From Falciphora oryzae (taxonomy: Eukaryota > Ascomycota > Sordariomycetes > Magnaporthales > Magnaporthaceae): a stretch of DNA of 64,000 nt. The DNA lies in the NCBI GenBank assembly GCA_000733355.1, contig JNVV01000002.1, positions 2,672,751 through 2,736,750 on the forward strand. Reading direction: 5' to 3'. Positions 44,351 through 56,001 of this stretch are shown piece by piece. The notes beneath the pieces were generated by a model. That model did no database searches, had not been told where the DNA came from, and worked only from the letters and a program-made list of their open reading frames with translations. The stretch's first letter is position 1; each line of letters starts with the position of its first letter. Position numbers and translations under genes: made by a program.

Positions 44351-46360
44351 CTAAAGCTCGGGCTTCTGGCCGTAGGTGATGACACTGCCATAGAGGGATT
44401 GGGAAGTCAATAATCTGTCAAACAAACAAAAACCTAAAGACCATTTCACAAAGGGATCTCAAACTCACATCCGCCAGTACCCGTGCATGTTCCTGTTCCG
44501 AAGGTCCTTGCGGACGTCGACCAGGAACAGCTCGAGCTCGTCGGGCTTCCACCCGAGGGCGCGGGTGAAGAGGGCCAGGCTGAGGGCCTGGAGCCCCTGC
44601 ATGATGTTCTCGTGGCCCCAGGCGCCGAGCTCCTTGTGCTTGGGGTCCTTGGGCCACGTGTTCATCGGCCACTTGTAGACCTGCTGCACCACGTTGGTGA
44701 AGCCGGTGTCCAGGAGCTGCTGCCGGTACGCGAGCCCAGAGTCCAGCCGGCTCCCCATCTTGTCGGCCGCCTCGGCCATCAGCTCGCTCCACCGGTGCAC
44801 GGCCGAGTCCTTGGGGACCGTGCCGTCGTCGCAGCACATGGGATAGACGGGGTCGTTGAGCTCGATCCAGCCGCCTGGCGTGAGGTTCCTGGACGTTTCC
44901 CAGATCAGAGCTGAGCATCGCCAGTGGGGAAACAATGTGCTTACTGGTAGATCTGGTCAAACAGCTTGGGCCAGTCCTGAATCGATGCCGACATCATGCG
45001 CATGTAGACGAAATCAAAAGGGTCGTTGTACGTCCACTCGGCTTCGATGTCATCAACGTAGAATGATACATTGGGAGGCACGCTGTGATAAACGGCACTC
45101 TTGTCAGCAAGCCACTATTTTCTATATTTTTGTTGCTCACTCTAACTGTCAGCCTCTGAGCTTACAAAGATGGTTGGATCGGGCTCAGGTCAACTCCTAT
45201 CACCTATTGGTAGATTAGTAGATTAGTGTTGGCTCTCTCAGTTTATCACCGCGGCCTCGCGGCAAGTCATCGTACCTGCGTTTCGGGATGCTCGTCGGCT
45301 GCGTTCCAAGCCTTGTTAATAATGCACACCTCAAGCCTGTGCAACAAAGAAGCTCGTGGCACACATACCAAAGTCCATGGTCCAGATCCCAGTTCCACAT
45401 CCAACATCCAGGGCCCGATGGATTTGATGCCCGTCCCTGCCAGCTGGGCAAATGTAAAGCTGGTTGTCGGTCGTCAGCACGCACATGGCATGTTGGAGAT
45501 CTGTGGTGATGTTACACAGAGTATCCCGCATTAGCCTTGTTTCACACAGTCGGACAACATATCTCGGAGCAACAATTGGCAGAGAAATTCAACAGCGGGT
45601 GTTTACGTACCGAGACGCTCGTTCTCAATCTAGACGTCGAAGACCGAGCAGGTTCTGTTAGTCCTTCATACCTCAACAGGATATTTGCACGTTCAGACAC
45701 GGGATTCAGTTTGAAGTCTTACCTCATCGTTAGGGAGTATATATGCTAATCCATTGCCGAATCCACAAAGGGTCAGCATGTCGTATTCTTTCTTGGAAAT
45801 CGTTGTTCTTTTGTGAGATAAACGAGTTCAATAGTAATGAGGGATACTTGCAGCCTGCTTTGAAGGCATGATATGTCCGCCCGTTCTCCACGCGATATTT
45901 GAGGATGCTGGATGCGAGTGAAGCGCTATCGCCGCCGATGGAGTTCTGGCGACGCCGTGATTTGTTAATTATTATCTGGGTGCTTAACTGGCACACGCCC
46001 AAAGAGCTCTCGCAGCAACTTACTACATCGAGGGCTGAGTCGTTGTCGTCGTCAACGGTCTTGACAGGATGGCAAATAAAACGTCAGAAGCAAGAATGGA
46101 CATCGGGAGCTGAGGCATCCATTGGGTGAGAGGCCCCATAAAAATAGAGCCTATTTCTTCAGGGATATATGAGAGCTCACGTCTGCCTCCAGTGCAGTTC
46201 CGCCGTGGAGGTGATGCGGCGGTGTTTGCGCGGCGGATGGAGGAGTCTGGACAGCGCCAGCAGCAGCAGGCGTGGCAGGGCTAGACGGTGCCCCCGGCGC
46301 CGGTGGGGGGTCCGCAGCCGCTGGCGGGCTCGAGGAATGCTTGGCTGCTTCGCCGGACAT
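44351..46360 (-). CDS. LaeA-like SAM-dependent methyltransferase
   Basis: Eleven exons on the minus strand: 46360-46181, 46059-46024, 45945-45852, 45745-45723, 45629-45611, 45500-45369, 45298-45276, 45203-45166, 45082-44945, 44888-44469, 44414-44351. All phases agree, giving 388 residues. The N-terminal ~60 residues are Pro/Ala-rich. Then come ENGRTYHAFKAG, SYILPNDEIENERLDLQHAM, the SAM-binding motif ALDVGCGTGIWTMDFAD (about 147-163), VIGVDLSPIQPSFVPPN, TPGGWIELND and the end YGSVITYGQKPEL, all in family order. The group includes LaeA, the velvet-associated regulator of secondary metabolism, but most members are of unknown target. Exon 5 is only 19 bases. Intron 3 needs a GC donor (GCAAGT at 45851-45846) to keep the frame. 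No damage was found. Confidence 0.85.
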
Positions 46361-47873
46361 GGTTCTGACATGCACTGGGGGACCGAAATATCAGGGAATT
46401 GCTCGGAGTGTCAAGGACCCCAGGCCGCTTGCGTCGGTACAGATGGGCCCTGCGCTGAACGGAGTTAGAGCTCGGCAGCAGGAGGGGGGGAAAAATAAGC
46501 AAGAAAAGAGTCGAGAATAAACGACGTCGCTCGGAGGAAGGAGGGGCCAGCAGAAGCCGCAAAAAAGAGGCAGGGAAAAAAAAAAAAAAAACCGGGATAG
46601 GCCGGACCAGGAATCACCGCCGAGGAGTCAGCCAACCCTTGCGAGTCGCGGACCAGTCTCATCTGAACTTCCTAGACGGGGTTAACTTCTTTTATCTCTT
46701 TCCCGTAGCTTAGCGGCTTCCATGGTCTTCCGCCCCCCGACTTCGAATGCCGGACGCTGCATTCACCGACAAATCCCCCCTGTCAGTACAGCGGAGGGTC
46801 CGCGATTGAGCGCCACCAGACGTGGGGTGTCGCGTCAGCGCGGCGATTCGGCGATGCGAGAGCGGACCGGGTGCAGCCAGGAAGCTCGTGACAGCAGGGG
46901 TCCTCATGCCCGACGCCCGCGGCTGGGACTTGGCTCTATGCCTATTCGAGCCAATGAGGACCAAAAAAGTTGAACATAAAATGTGCTCTGTTGTATGTAC
47001 TTCAAGATGCTTCTCCCAGACCTCCCCAAGGTGTCTGCCAGGACTGCGGGCTTGGGTGGATCGGAGAAGAACCCGCTCCGCAAGGGCATGACGTCGGGGC
47101 ATTGCGTGCTGGATCCCATCGGCCAGACCCAGTCAGTCGCTGTAGTTGGCTTAAACTCTTGTTTCTCCAGGGGAGTTCCCCGCATCAACGTCACTCGCTC
47201 TAACGTCTAGTGCTTGCCCTTTATCACATCTCCAGTCCCCGGAACCTTTTTATCTTCTTGGCCCGCCTCGTGACCTGTGCGGTGGTGATTGCTCATATTC
47301 CGTAGCTCCTTCGGGTCTCATTCGCGGGGATAGCGCCGGCTTTCTCGTTTAAGTTCACAGATATGCGCCGTGACAGATTGACCTGCCTTGCTTGGGGATG
47401 AAAGGAGTGGGTTTTTCTGGTGACATGGCCGCCCTGGATTGGTCGACGCCGTTGACTGCATGGTGGCTGCATGACAACGTGATGTGTATGTGCATTGTGG
47501 AAATACTCCGAGCCACGAGCGTCAGTTGACGGAGCCGAGGTCGATATGACAAGCATCGCCACGCGATTGTAAGGGTGGCACAATGGTAGCCAGCATAATA
47601 ATTAGTCGCTTCTACCTTTACCCAGTATATCACTAGGCTGGCTTCAAAGCTTCTTTATCCAATTTTTATAACCCTAGTAACACTTCGCCAGTTCCCTCTT
47701 GTATAGTAGGATTGACTAGGAGTCGCGTTTAATTAATTTCATTGATCTTTTTCGCAGGAACTAGTGGACTATGCCAGCTTTTCCGAGCTGTATACCGTGC
47801 CGTTACATGGATGTAATGTCCTAGGAATACCAAAGTTTCTGAGTCGCTCAATGAGGACACTTTCTTTGAGCTT
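46361..47873. other. Intergenic between methyltransferase and lactonohydrolase
   Basis: About 1.5 kb; an A-run of about 16 near 46575-46591. Frames present are short and unlike proteins. Confidence 0.5.
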
Positions 47874-49610
47874 TCACATCTCGCTCGAAACGACAGCCCC
47901 CTCGGCCCCGAGTGTGGCATACCACAGCTTCGTCTCCGCGCAGATAACCATCCTTCCCTTCCCGGCAAAGTTGAAGTTGGCCACCACGCTTCCAACATGG
48001 ATCTTGCCGATCAGCTTCCCCGAGGGGTTCCAGACATGAACGCCGTCCCCGCAGCCGGCGTAGACGTTCCCCTTGGTATCGCAGTGAATTCCTGAGAAGG
48101 TTTGATACGAGTTGATTAGCTCCTGTTATCTTTTATCTTCCGAGTATCCTCTTTCAAGACATATTGTGCTTCTGGCTTACCATCGGGGATCCCGCTGCTG
48201 ACGTAGGCAAACGTCTTGCGGTTGCTCCATGTTCCATCAGCTTGGACATCGAATCGGTATCTTGGAGAAAGAGCTGCTGTGTCAACATCACATTATCCTT
48301 TTCATTTCATAAAGTCAAATTAAGGGAACAAGGAAAATAACCTACACGGTCGCCGGCCTCGACAAGTTGGTTCCGAAAAACACGTGGTTGACACCAGTGT
48401 CGGTAACATAGGCATGCATTCCATCGGGAGAAAATACGAGACCTGTATGCGGCTGTTAGTTGGACGATACTCCCACATTTTCGCTGAGTTTCCGAGGATA
48501 ATGAGAATTTGCTTACCGTTGGGAGCGTCAAAACCATCAGCCACAACCGACACGGCGCCCGTGCGGTCGTCGTAGCGGTAGACCTGGTTCGGCATGCTAG
48601 GAGCTGGCCTAAAGTTCTGCCAGTACCCATAGAGAACGTCGGTGAAATAGAGATCCCGGTTGTGAGGGTTAACGGCCACGTCGTTCAGCGAGTTGAACTG
48701 ACGTCCGAAGAAGTTGTTGACAAGGACTATTGCGGAGCTCCGTCAGACTTTGTTATAGGTAGAATAAACTGTAAGGGAACAATACTCACCTGTCGTGTTG
48801 TAAGGAGCAACAGGGTCCATGAGGAATAGTGTTGAGGGGATGTTGTCCCCCTGGCCCTCGCCGGCAAAGACAATCTTGCCTCGGTAGTTAGTGGCACCTA
48901 GAGTTGAAAGTTGATTAGAGTAGACTCAATGACACCATTTTCCTGTGATAAGGCTCACGCACCGTTAGGGTTGATGACAGTAGGCTTCGCGTCCACTGTA
49001 GTGATCTCGACCTTGCCGGTAGCATTCCTCTGGTTCGACACAGCTGCGGCCTGGGCCAGGGAGATCTTCTGAACAATAGCAGATTTGTTCAGGCCAGTTC
49101 CCGCAGCGGGTGCGCCTGCGTTTTGAACAAAGAACATCTCCTCGGTGTTCTTGCTCCTGTTATTTCGGATGAAGAGTCAATATCTGTGATGGTTGAGAAA
49201 GGACTTGGAATTGCGGGGTAGACCCACCAGACAACCGCCTCATGGAAGAGGGGGTCCGAGGCAGTTTGTCCTATGAGGGTCAAGGTTGGGTTTGACCCAA
49301 TGACCTCAAGAAACTCATTGTCGTAGACGTGAAAGGGCTTGTCGAGCAGTGACTCCTCGGTGGTCCCGGGAGGCGTGAAGATCTAATTAGGTAGGCACAC
49401 CGATTAGGCCTGTGGCGTAACTAGGGCGGATGCGAAGGCCTTGGCACTTACCCCTGAGGCGTTGAACACAGCGGGCGGTGGCACGGACGGCAGGGCGTTA
49501 AAGCTCCTCTGGTCGATAACTTGCGCCTGGGGCGGGACGTCACCCAGCGCCACCTGCGCCCGGGACAGCACGAGGGCGGCCGCAGCAGCAACGAAGACGG
49601 ACGAGTACAT
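47874..49610 (-). CDS. Secreted SMP-30/gluconolactonase-type lactonohydrolase
   Basis: Eight exons on the minus strand: 49610-49452, 49382-49228, 49156-48963, 48897-48790, 48726-48517, 48442-48346, 48260-48181, 48091-47874; 406 residues, phases all agree. A signal peptide (MYSSVFVAAAAALVLSRAQ) precedes a six-bladed beta-propeller with SMP-30 signatures: KIVFAGEGQGDNIPSTLFLM, LNDVAVNPHNRDLYFTD (conserved Asn-Asp metal-binding step), DGFDAPNGLVFSPDGMHAYV (second Asn, Asp) and GIHCDTKGNVYAGCGDGVHV. These acidic and Asn residues bind the divalent metal in lactonases. Fusarium lactonohydrolase, which opens aldonate and pantoyl lactones, has the same size and layout; the true substrate here is unknown. 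It is probably extracellular. Confidence 0.88.
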
Positions 49611-50280
49611 GGCGAGCTTTGGCAGCGAGCGTGTGTGGTCGTTGTCCGTGGCTCCTCGGACGTCTGCTGCACGTCGGGCCGCATCTTCTTTTTCAACTCG
49701 CCGTCCCGACCCCTCAGGGCACGCCCCGTGATGACGCTGTGGATCCTGGGCGCAACTCATTGGACGCCAGAGACGCTTTGGCGTCTGCGGTGGTTGCACT
49801 GGCTTACACTGACTGCTCTCTGACCCCTGGACGGACGGGCCCGTGTAAGTTGCGCAGCGCAATGTGTTGGGGTCCTAAGGGGCATCTCATTTTTTGTGCC
49901 GCTTTGGGAGAACGCACATATGGAGGGCACCAATCGCTAGCGCCTTGCGGGGCCTATCCCCGTCTGTCCGTCCCTCTTTCCCCAGACCGACAGGCAAGGA
50001 AAAACCTGTTTGGGCCCATTAGGCTATTCAATGACACCGCGATGTCCGCGAGAAGGAGAACAGGCCACACGATCCGCCAGTGACCATTTTGCCCGACCTA
50101 GTAGGGATGTTTTCCGATCCAAAATGGTCCAATATTGATCGATCAGAGGTTGGTGTGTCCCTCACGCCAAGGCTTGGCACACCAGGACCCCGAGCTCGGC
50201 AATTTTTTGTTGACAAGCCGTGGGTGGACGGGGCCATTCCCAAGATCGTGCTGCCAAACTGAAGGAGGAAAAAAAAAATA
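49611..50280. other. Intergenic upstream of lactonohydrolase
   Basis: Promoter side of the lactonohydrolase and 3' side of the damaged P450. No gene supported. Confidence 0.5.
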
Positions 50281-52110
50281 TTAGAAGGGTACATCTCGAA
50301 CTGTCGGTCTTGCAACCTTCAACCTCACTAAGAGCGGCGGCTTGACCCATGAGAGATATGTCTTCTGCCCCACGGCCCAGTTCTCCTGACCCGGCAAGAC
50401 CTCGACGTCGAAGCGCCAGTACAGACGCGCAAGGATGTACCTGACCACGAGGAGGGCGAGGTTCTGCCCGACGTAGTTGCGCGGCCCGTAGCTGAGGGGT
50501 CGGAAGACATCAAAGTTGTCGCCTGCGAACCTCGCCGCCTCCTCCCCGCCACCCATACCCGCCATCCAGCGCTTCGGCACGAACGCGAGCGGGTCCGTAA
50601 AGTGCACCGGCGACCGGTACACGGCGTACTGCGCGACCCCGACCGTACTGCCCCCGGCCACAAACCGGCCAGCGATGATGGCTCCGCCCGCGGGAACGGT
50701 GCGCGGCATGTTGATCGCGCCCGGCGGGTGCAGCCTGAGCGCCTCGCTGACGACCGCCGCGACGTACGGCACCGAGCTGGCCGCCCTCGCGGGCGTCAGG
50801 TCCTCTTCGGTCCTGAACTCTGACCGGAGCGTCGCGACGAGCCTGGCGCGCGCCGTCGGATTCTGCGATCGGAGGCTCACAGCGGCCGCTAGGAGTGTCG
50901 CGGTGGTCTCCGAGCCGGCAATCGCGAGTAGTTGCGCGTCGAGGCAGAACTCATCCCGCGACAGGCTGCTGTTCTTACTTCTGCTACCGCCGCCCTCGTT
51001 GCGTTTCAAGATGTGCATCAAGAAGTCTGGCGTGGCCGGCTCCTCGGGCATCGCAATCCGCCGGCCGACCAGGTCCCTGACTGCCTGCACGTGCGCCGCG
51101 GCCTCGTTGACCAGGCGCCGCGGCACGAGCCGGCCGACGAGTGCGCCGAGGCCGGGGATCGCCGCGACACCCTCGCTCAGTGCGATGAGCTTCATGCCTG
51201 GGAACACGCGGGCAACCCAGGGATGGTAGTCGCCCCTCTCCAGGCAGCCAAAGCATCCTACGTCCGCTCCCTCTTCTTCGCCGCCGCGGCCAAAAACCAA
51301 GGTGCTCGTGATGTCGAACATGGTAAAGTTGAACCAGGCAACGACATCCACGGTCCGCTGCTTCACGGCGTGCTCCTCGAGCCGCGCGAGGAGCAGGCCC
51401 GTGCGCTCGATCACCACGGGCTCGTAGACTCGCACGGCTGGGCCCGAGAAAGCGGAACCGACGATCCGTCGACGTCGCGCGTGTTTGACGGGGTCGCAAG
51501 ATATCGTTGGCTTGGCATCGTCGCCGAAGAACTCAAACCCGTCCCCTGGGAACGTCATCTCTTCCCTGGAAATTTGCCTGGCCTTTGCCGTCTTGGGCGG
51601 AGAGTCCGGGGGAATGGGACACGCCATGGACTGTGCCTTTCCAGAGCTGTCGATCTCTTTCTTTGGAGCGTTGGCTGAGTCGAGCGTCTCCGAGAAACCG
51701 GGGGACGCGGGAGCGTCTTTTGCCGCGTAGATGTCCCTCCAGGCATTGTTGCTGATAGGAAAGCTGGCCCGGGGCAATGCGGACAACGGGCCCGTACTTA
51801 GCGTGCAGCTCAGCCCATCTGTGAACCGTGTTACCAGTTACCTCCTGGATAAGACGAGGAACTTCAGGGGCGCGGTACGCAACTGGCCATGGGTATCCAG
51901 CGAGTGGATGAAAGAAGACATTGTGTATCGCCTTGGCCAGGGCGATGGCCGTGATCTGCGTTTCAAAAGAGGTCGATTAGCACGCAGACAACCAGGCAAC
52001 AAGCTCGAGGCAGGAGTACGCTTAGAGGTAGTACTGACAAGACAGAAGATGAGAAGCGCCACGGCGGCGAGTCCCCTGGAGGCAAAGGAAATCTTTTCGG
52101 GGGGCATCAT
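50281..52110 (-). pseudogene. Cytochrome P450, frameshifted and lacking the heme-ligand cysteine
   Basis: P450-like sequence over a short first exon (52110-52039, membrane anchor AAVALLIFCL), an intron GTCAGT...CGCAG, and a long second exon (51955-50281). The frame breaks near 51757: the family-like run HAKYGPVVRIAPGQLSY ends in one frame and ISNNAWRDIYAAKDA continues in the next, consistent with loss of two bases or gain of one. Downstream the I-helix AIAGSETTATLL, the ExxR helix SEALRLHPPGA and the PKRWMAG region are intact, but the heme loop reads SYGPRNYVGQNLA, with Tyr (TAC, 50475-50473) where P450s have the invariant Cys. Without that thiolate it could not act as a normal P450 even if translated. 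The gene resembles microsomal fungal P450s of secondary metabolism. Confidence 0.8.
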
Positions 52111-53086
52111 GCCTAATATCTCAAAGGCTGGTATTGCTAGGCGGGCCATGGACTGAACGATTCTGTGCCGTAGGTTCCGCGCATGGTTTTTATACTGACT
52201 AGATACAGTTGCTATACGGGCGTATAAGGCTGCCAAAAAGCATATTATCTCCTGGAACCTGTTCTCTCTTCGGCCTCAGCCCTCAATGTTTCCGCATAGC
52301 CGCCGGTGATGGGCGGCTTCCTCTTCCGGGCCGATACCAAGACATGGCCTCGGGGCTACCCTCCGCCGTGGTATGTCAGGAGACCCCAAAGAGGCTGCTG
52401 GGAGAGGGGCTCACCAAGACTGGAACACGATATTGGTGACGATCGACGTTGGTGAGGTGCGTCGAAGCCAACTTCAATCGAATCCTGGCCACTGACGTGC
52501 GTTCCGAGAACTTCAGCTCTTGGTGCGCTCCTGTCAGTGATCGCATCGGTGCTAGCCTTCGGCTTCCTCACACCAACTACCGCGCGGGAAATGCCGTCAT
52601 TGGACGGTTTATGTCAAGCCTGGTGTCGCCGCCGGCACCTTGGGGCTCTTGGAAGCTGAAAACTGCAGGATGGGGGAAATGCACGACACTAGAAATGTGT
52701 GGGTGTGCAAGAACAAGCAGACTCCTCGCTCCGGACGGCCGCCCAGCCAACGACCCTAATCTCCTTTTTCCTTCCCCCCTTCGTCACTGACGAGGAGGTT
52801 GGCCAGAAGAGAGAAATTGCATGAGCTGAAACGAGAGCCCTGGTCGTAACAATCCCCATCCCTTGCAGGCCAGTAGGATTCTCCTCGAAAAAGCCGCATC
52901 GCGAGATTATTGGATCTGGGGGGAAAATAGGCAAATGGTAACGCTCGGACGGTGATTTATCGCCGGGGCCACGGCTTTGAAAATCGGGAGGTAGGGATAA
53001 ATAGCAGGCGCGACAAAAAGAAGCAAAATAGGAGGCGCGCACCAAAAGATTCCGGCAGTCGCAAAAGTGAAAAATCATCGTTGCAT
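52111..53086. other. Intergenic between damaged P450 and tRNA-Gly
   Basis: About 1 kb with no gene of its own. The frame of the next P450 stays open through much of it, after its natural end appears to be lost. Confidence 0.5.
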
Positions 53087-53157
53087 TGCGTGTGCCCGGA
53101 CTCGAACCGGGAGCCCATCGATGGCAACGATGGATTTTACCCTTAAACCACACACGC
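53087..53157 (-). tRNA. tRNA-Gly(GCC), copy 2
   Basis: Identical over all 71 bases to 352-422: same acceptor stem, anticodon loop TTGCCAT and T-arm. An A-run on the plus strand at about 53070-53074 can serve as terminator. It lies 3' of the damaged second P450 on the same strand. Confidence 0.95.
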
Positions 53158-53344
53158 GTTTTATTGGATGATGGAGGTAAGCGGAGAGCAGTCAGCTTAA
53201 ATAGTCCGTTGCCGTGCCGGGGGCACGGAGTGGATTTTGCTGCAGGGTCTGTCATCGGCGGGTGCCACTGGAATCGATACGTTGGCGACCATTTTTGTGG
53301 CAGCACTAGCCTGATAATTCCCCCAGTTTCCGATTCTTGGGCTG

Positions 53345-55125
53345 AAGCACAATCCCTCCGTCTCATCAGAACCTGCAGGCCCTTTTGCCGAAGGAAGAAA
53401 CCGTTGCGAATCCACCACTCCCTCTCGGGCTGCACCATATCCATCTCGTAGCGCGCAAACAGCGACGCGACAACCTTGTAGACCTCGACCAGGCCGAGGT
53501 GCCTGTCCAGGCAGACGCGCGAGTCGGCCCCAAAGATCAGGTCAGCCGCGTTCATCGCCCTAAGCCTCTCGGTAAACTCCTCCTCCGCCTCGCCGTCGCC
53601 TGCTGCCCGCAGCCACCGCTCGGGCCTGAAGTCGTCCGCGTCGCTGCCGAACACGGCCCTGTTCCGCCCGATGACGTACGGGTTCATGCCGACGCTCGTG
53701 CCGGGCGGGATGACGAGCCCGTCGGGCAGCACGAGCGCGGGCGACGACGATGTCGGGTCGGGCTGCGGGACGTGCCGCGGCAGCGTCATGGCGACGCTTG
53801 GGTGCAGGCGCATGGCCCCGCGCACGACCGTCTCGAGGTACCGCACCGCCCGCGCCTCGGCGTGCGTCGGCACCGCGCCCTGGTCGGGTTTCCTGGCGGC
53901 GCAGAAGCCGGCGGAGGCCAGGGACTCCTCGAGCCGCTTCTTGACGCACGGCGTGCGCAGGACGTAGTACAGCACGGCCTTGATCGCGATGGCCGTCGTG
54001 TCGGCGCCGGCGAGCATGTTGATGGCCAGGTAGCTGACAATCTCCTTGTCGTCGACGACGTCGGGGTGCTCGGCTTTGGCCTGGACGAACCGGTCCAAGA
54101 AATCATTGGATCTTTTGTGCTCGTCAAGGCCGCGCATGTGGTCGTGAGACCTCCGGAGCGTCGGCGCGAGCAGCCTGGTGGCGCCGCCGATGGGGACGAC
54201 TAGGTTCTCGTCGATCCAGCGGGTCCAGGTACGGCAGCTGGCTGACGGCGGCCAGATAGTCAGAGCCGATCCCTGACAACCACATGTGCCCGTCAAAGTC
54301 GCACCCCTTCTCGAGGTAGCCAAAATGCTTGGAGAAGGCGATCTGGCCAATGACGTCCCACGCATCTGCGGATGGCTATGTCAGAAATAGCAGTCCAATG
54401 ACAACACAGCCCTCGGCGATCGCCACTTACACATCGAGACCCACTCGCCAAGGTCGAAGCTCTCGCCAAGGTCGAAGCTCTCGCCAAGGTCGAAGCTCTC
54501 GCCAAAGCTTCCATCCTTGGGCTTCATGAAGCGGTCCTCGAGCTGGCGGCCCAGTAGCAGTATAGCCTCGTCCACATGGCCTTCCAGCTGGAGGATGCTC
54601 TGGAGCGAGTAGTGTTTGGCTACCGGCCTCTTCTGCCGCGCATGCTCGACTGGGTCGCGCAGGCTGAACAAATTGTACACCACCTTTCCATCTACAACAT
54701 TGCTGGCAGGTGGATAGAAGTCGGTCTTGCACCACCTGCCGTCTGTCGTGTAGATGGACTTGATAAGCTTCGGGAGGTCCAGGCCCAGTTTGTTTGGCCC
54801 CGTACGGACAATGGGCCCGTACTTTTCGTGCATGCGCTTGTTGACGAGGTGGATGTCACCGCGCAGCGTGTGGTAGAACCGCCAGAGATCCGTCCACTCT
54901 AGCGAGATGGTGTAAGACAACGCACCCCCAAGGCAGATCAAGGCTTGCAATAGGCACAGGAACGGGAAGCCGCAGCTTACGGGCAAGGAATGGGCCGGGG
55001 CACTTCCGCAGCGGAGAACGGTAATTCGACAGAATACTCCAGGCGACGCGCGCTGCTGCCAAGACGAGCGGCGCCGCAATCCCGTGCGCGATGGCCGATT
55101 CGGGCCGCCCGGGTATGGGGGCCAT
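53345..55125 (-). pseudogene. Second cytochrome P450, multiply damaged
   Basis: Exons 55125-54981, 54898-54431 and 54365-about 53345; introns GTAAGC...CTAG and GTAAGT...GCAG fit. It resembles the pisatin-demethylase-type group. Lesions: one extra base near 54222, where QLPYLD meets RWIDENLVVPIGG in another frame; the ExxR helix reads RGAMRLHP with Gly (53819-53817) for the invariant Glu; the heme loop reads IFGADSRVCLDRHLG, keeping Cys but with Asp for the two usual glycines (53525-53523 and 53507-53505). The frame also has no stop at the expected end and runs on through the tRNA. Three tandem copies of an 18-base unit enlarge exon 2. The I-helix LAGADTTAIAI is intact. The 3' limit is an estimate. 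Confidence 0.75.
54444..54497. repeat. Three tandem 18-base repeats inside the P450 remnant
   Basis: Three identical 18-base units back to back, coding for SFDLGE repeats on the minus strand, with a partial fourth. Units of a multiple of three keep the frame. Confidence 0.92.
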
Positions 55126-56001
55126 AATTCCGGGCAATGTTTCCGCTGACCAGAGATCTATTTATCGAACCCGGTGAGGTATGCACGAACAAACAGGGTT
55201 TCCTTGCAGGTTTTGCTTTGTAAAGTCCGTATGATGTTCCTGCCTGGGCGGTTGCCTGCATATATGCCGCCCTTCCTCTGTCCCCTCAAGTGAGAGCCCA
55301 GCCTCCAGGGGTCGGGGCAGCGGCGGAATCACACCCGGTCACCCCCGGCGTGGAGACGATAACGGCACGGGGAGTCCCGTTGGCGGCAATTGGCGCTCGA
55401 GAATCCGCCGAGATGGTACCCTCCGGGTGACTAAACCACATAAAAAAGGTATTTCGTGGACCGCACTCCGGGCACAAAGCCTTTTTCTTACTTTTCTTTG
55501 CTTTCTGCGCGGGGGGAGGCCTCGGCCGTCGACCCCTTCCGTAGCCACGCCCAGAGAATCAAGGAAGGAATCGACACTTACTTCTCCTCACCCAGCACCC
55601 TGCAACAAATTGATTTTGACGGTTACACCAACATGCAACCCGACACTTTGCGCCGTTTGACTCCCTCGACGGTGATAGGTCGACGCCCCGTGTGGGATGC
55701 CTGCAAACATAGCCCATGTTGAGTCAGCCCTCCTCGCCCTCCATGCCCCCACGCCCTACCACCTCGGCGCCCGAGGTGACTCGATTGCTGTCTGGGCTGT
55801 TTGCTACGCAACGTGAGATATGTGCTGGGTAATAATGAGGGGTTTCAAAAGAAGCAACCATGAATCCAGGCCAGACGGCTGGCTTACTGGACTCATAAAC
55901 TCGCTGTTTCCTTCGATTACAGTTCCAAACGGCGCCTCAGCGATGTTTGTCTCCTGTCGACCCACGACAGCTTTCCTCCAGCCGCCTTTTATATCGTTTT
56001 T
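55126..56001. other. Intergenic between damaged P450 and damaged rhodopsin-domain gene
   Basis: No gene supported. The frame of the following gene is open upstream to about 55914, behind an acceptor-like GATTACAG, but no ATG-bearing exon fits. Confidence 0.45.

Noticed and set aside
51840..51880. An extra intron that might remove the frame break in the first P450
   Set aside because: The only candidate donor/acceptor pair would delete the conserved HAKYGPVVRIAP region, so a real frame break is more likely.
52689..53344. Extension of the second P450 reading frame past 53345, through the tRNA
   Set aside because: The translated tRNA and flank have no P450 character; it is read-through after a lost stop.
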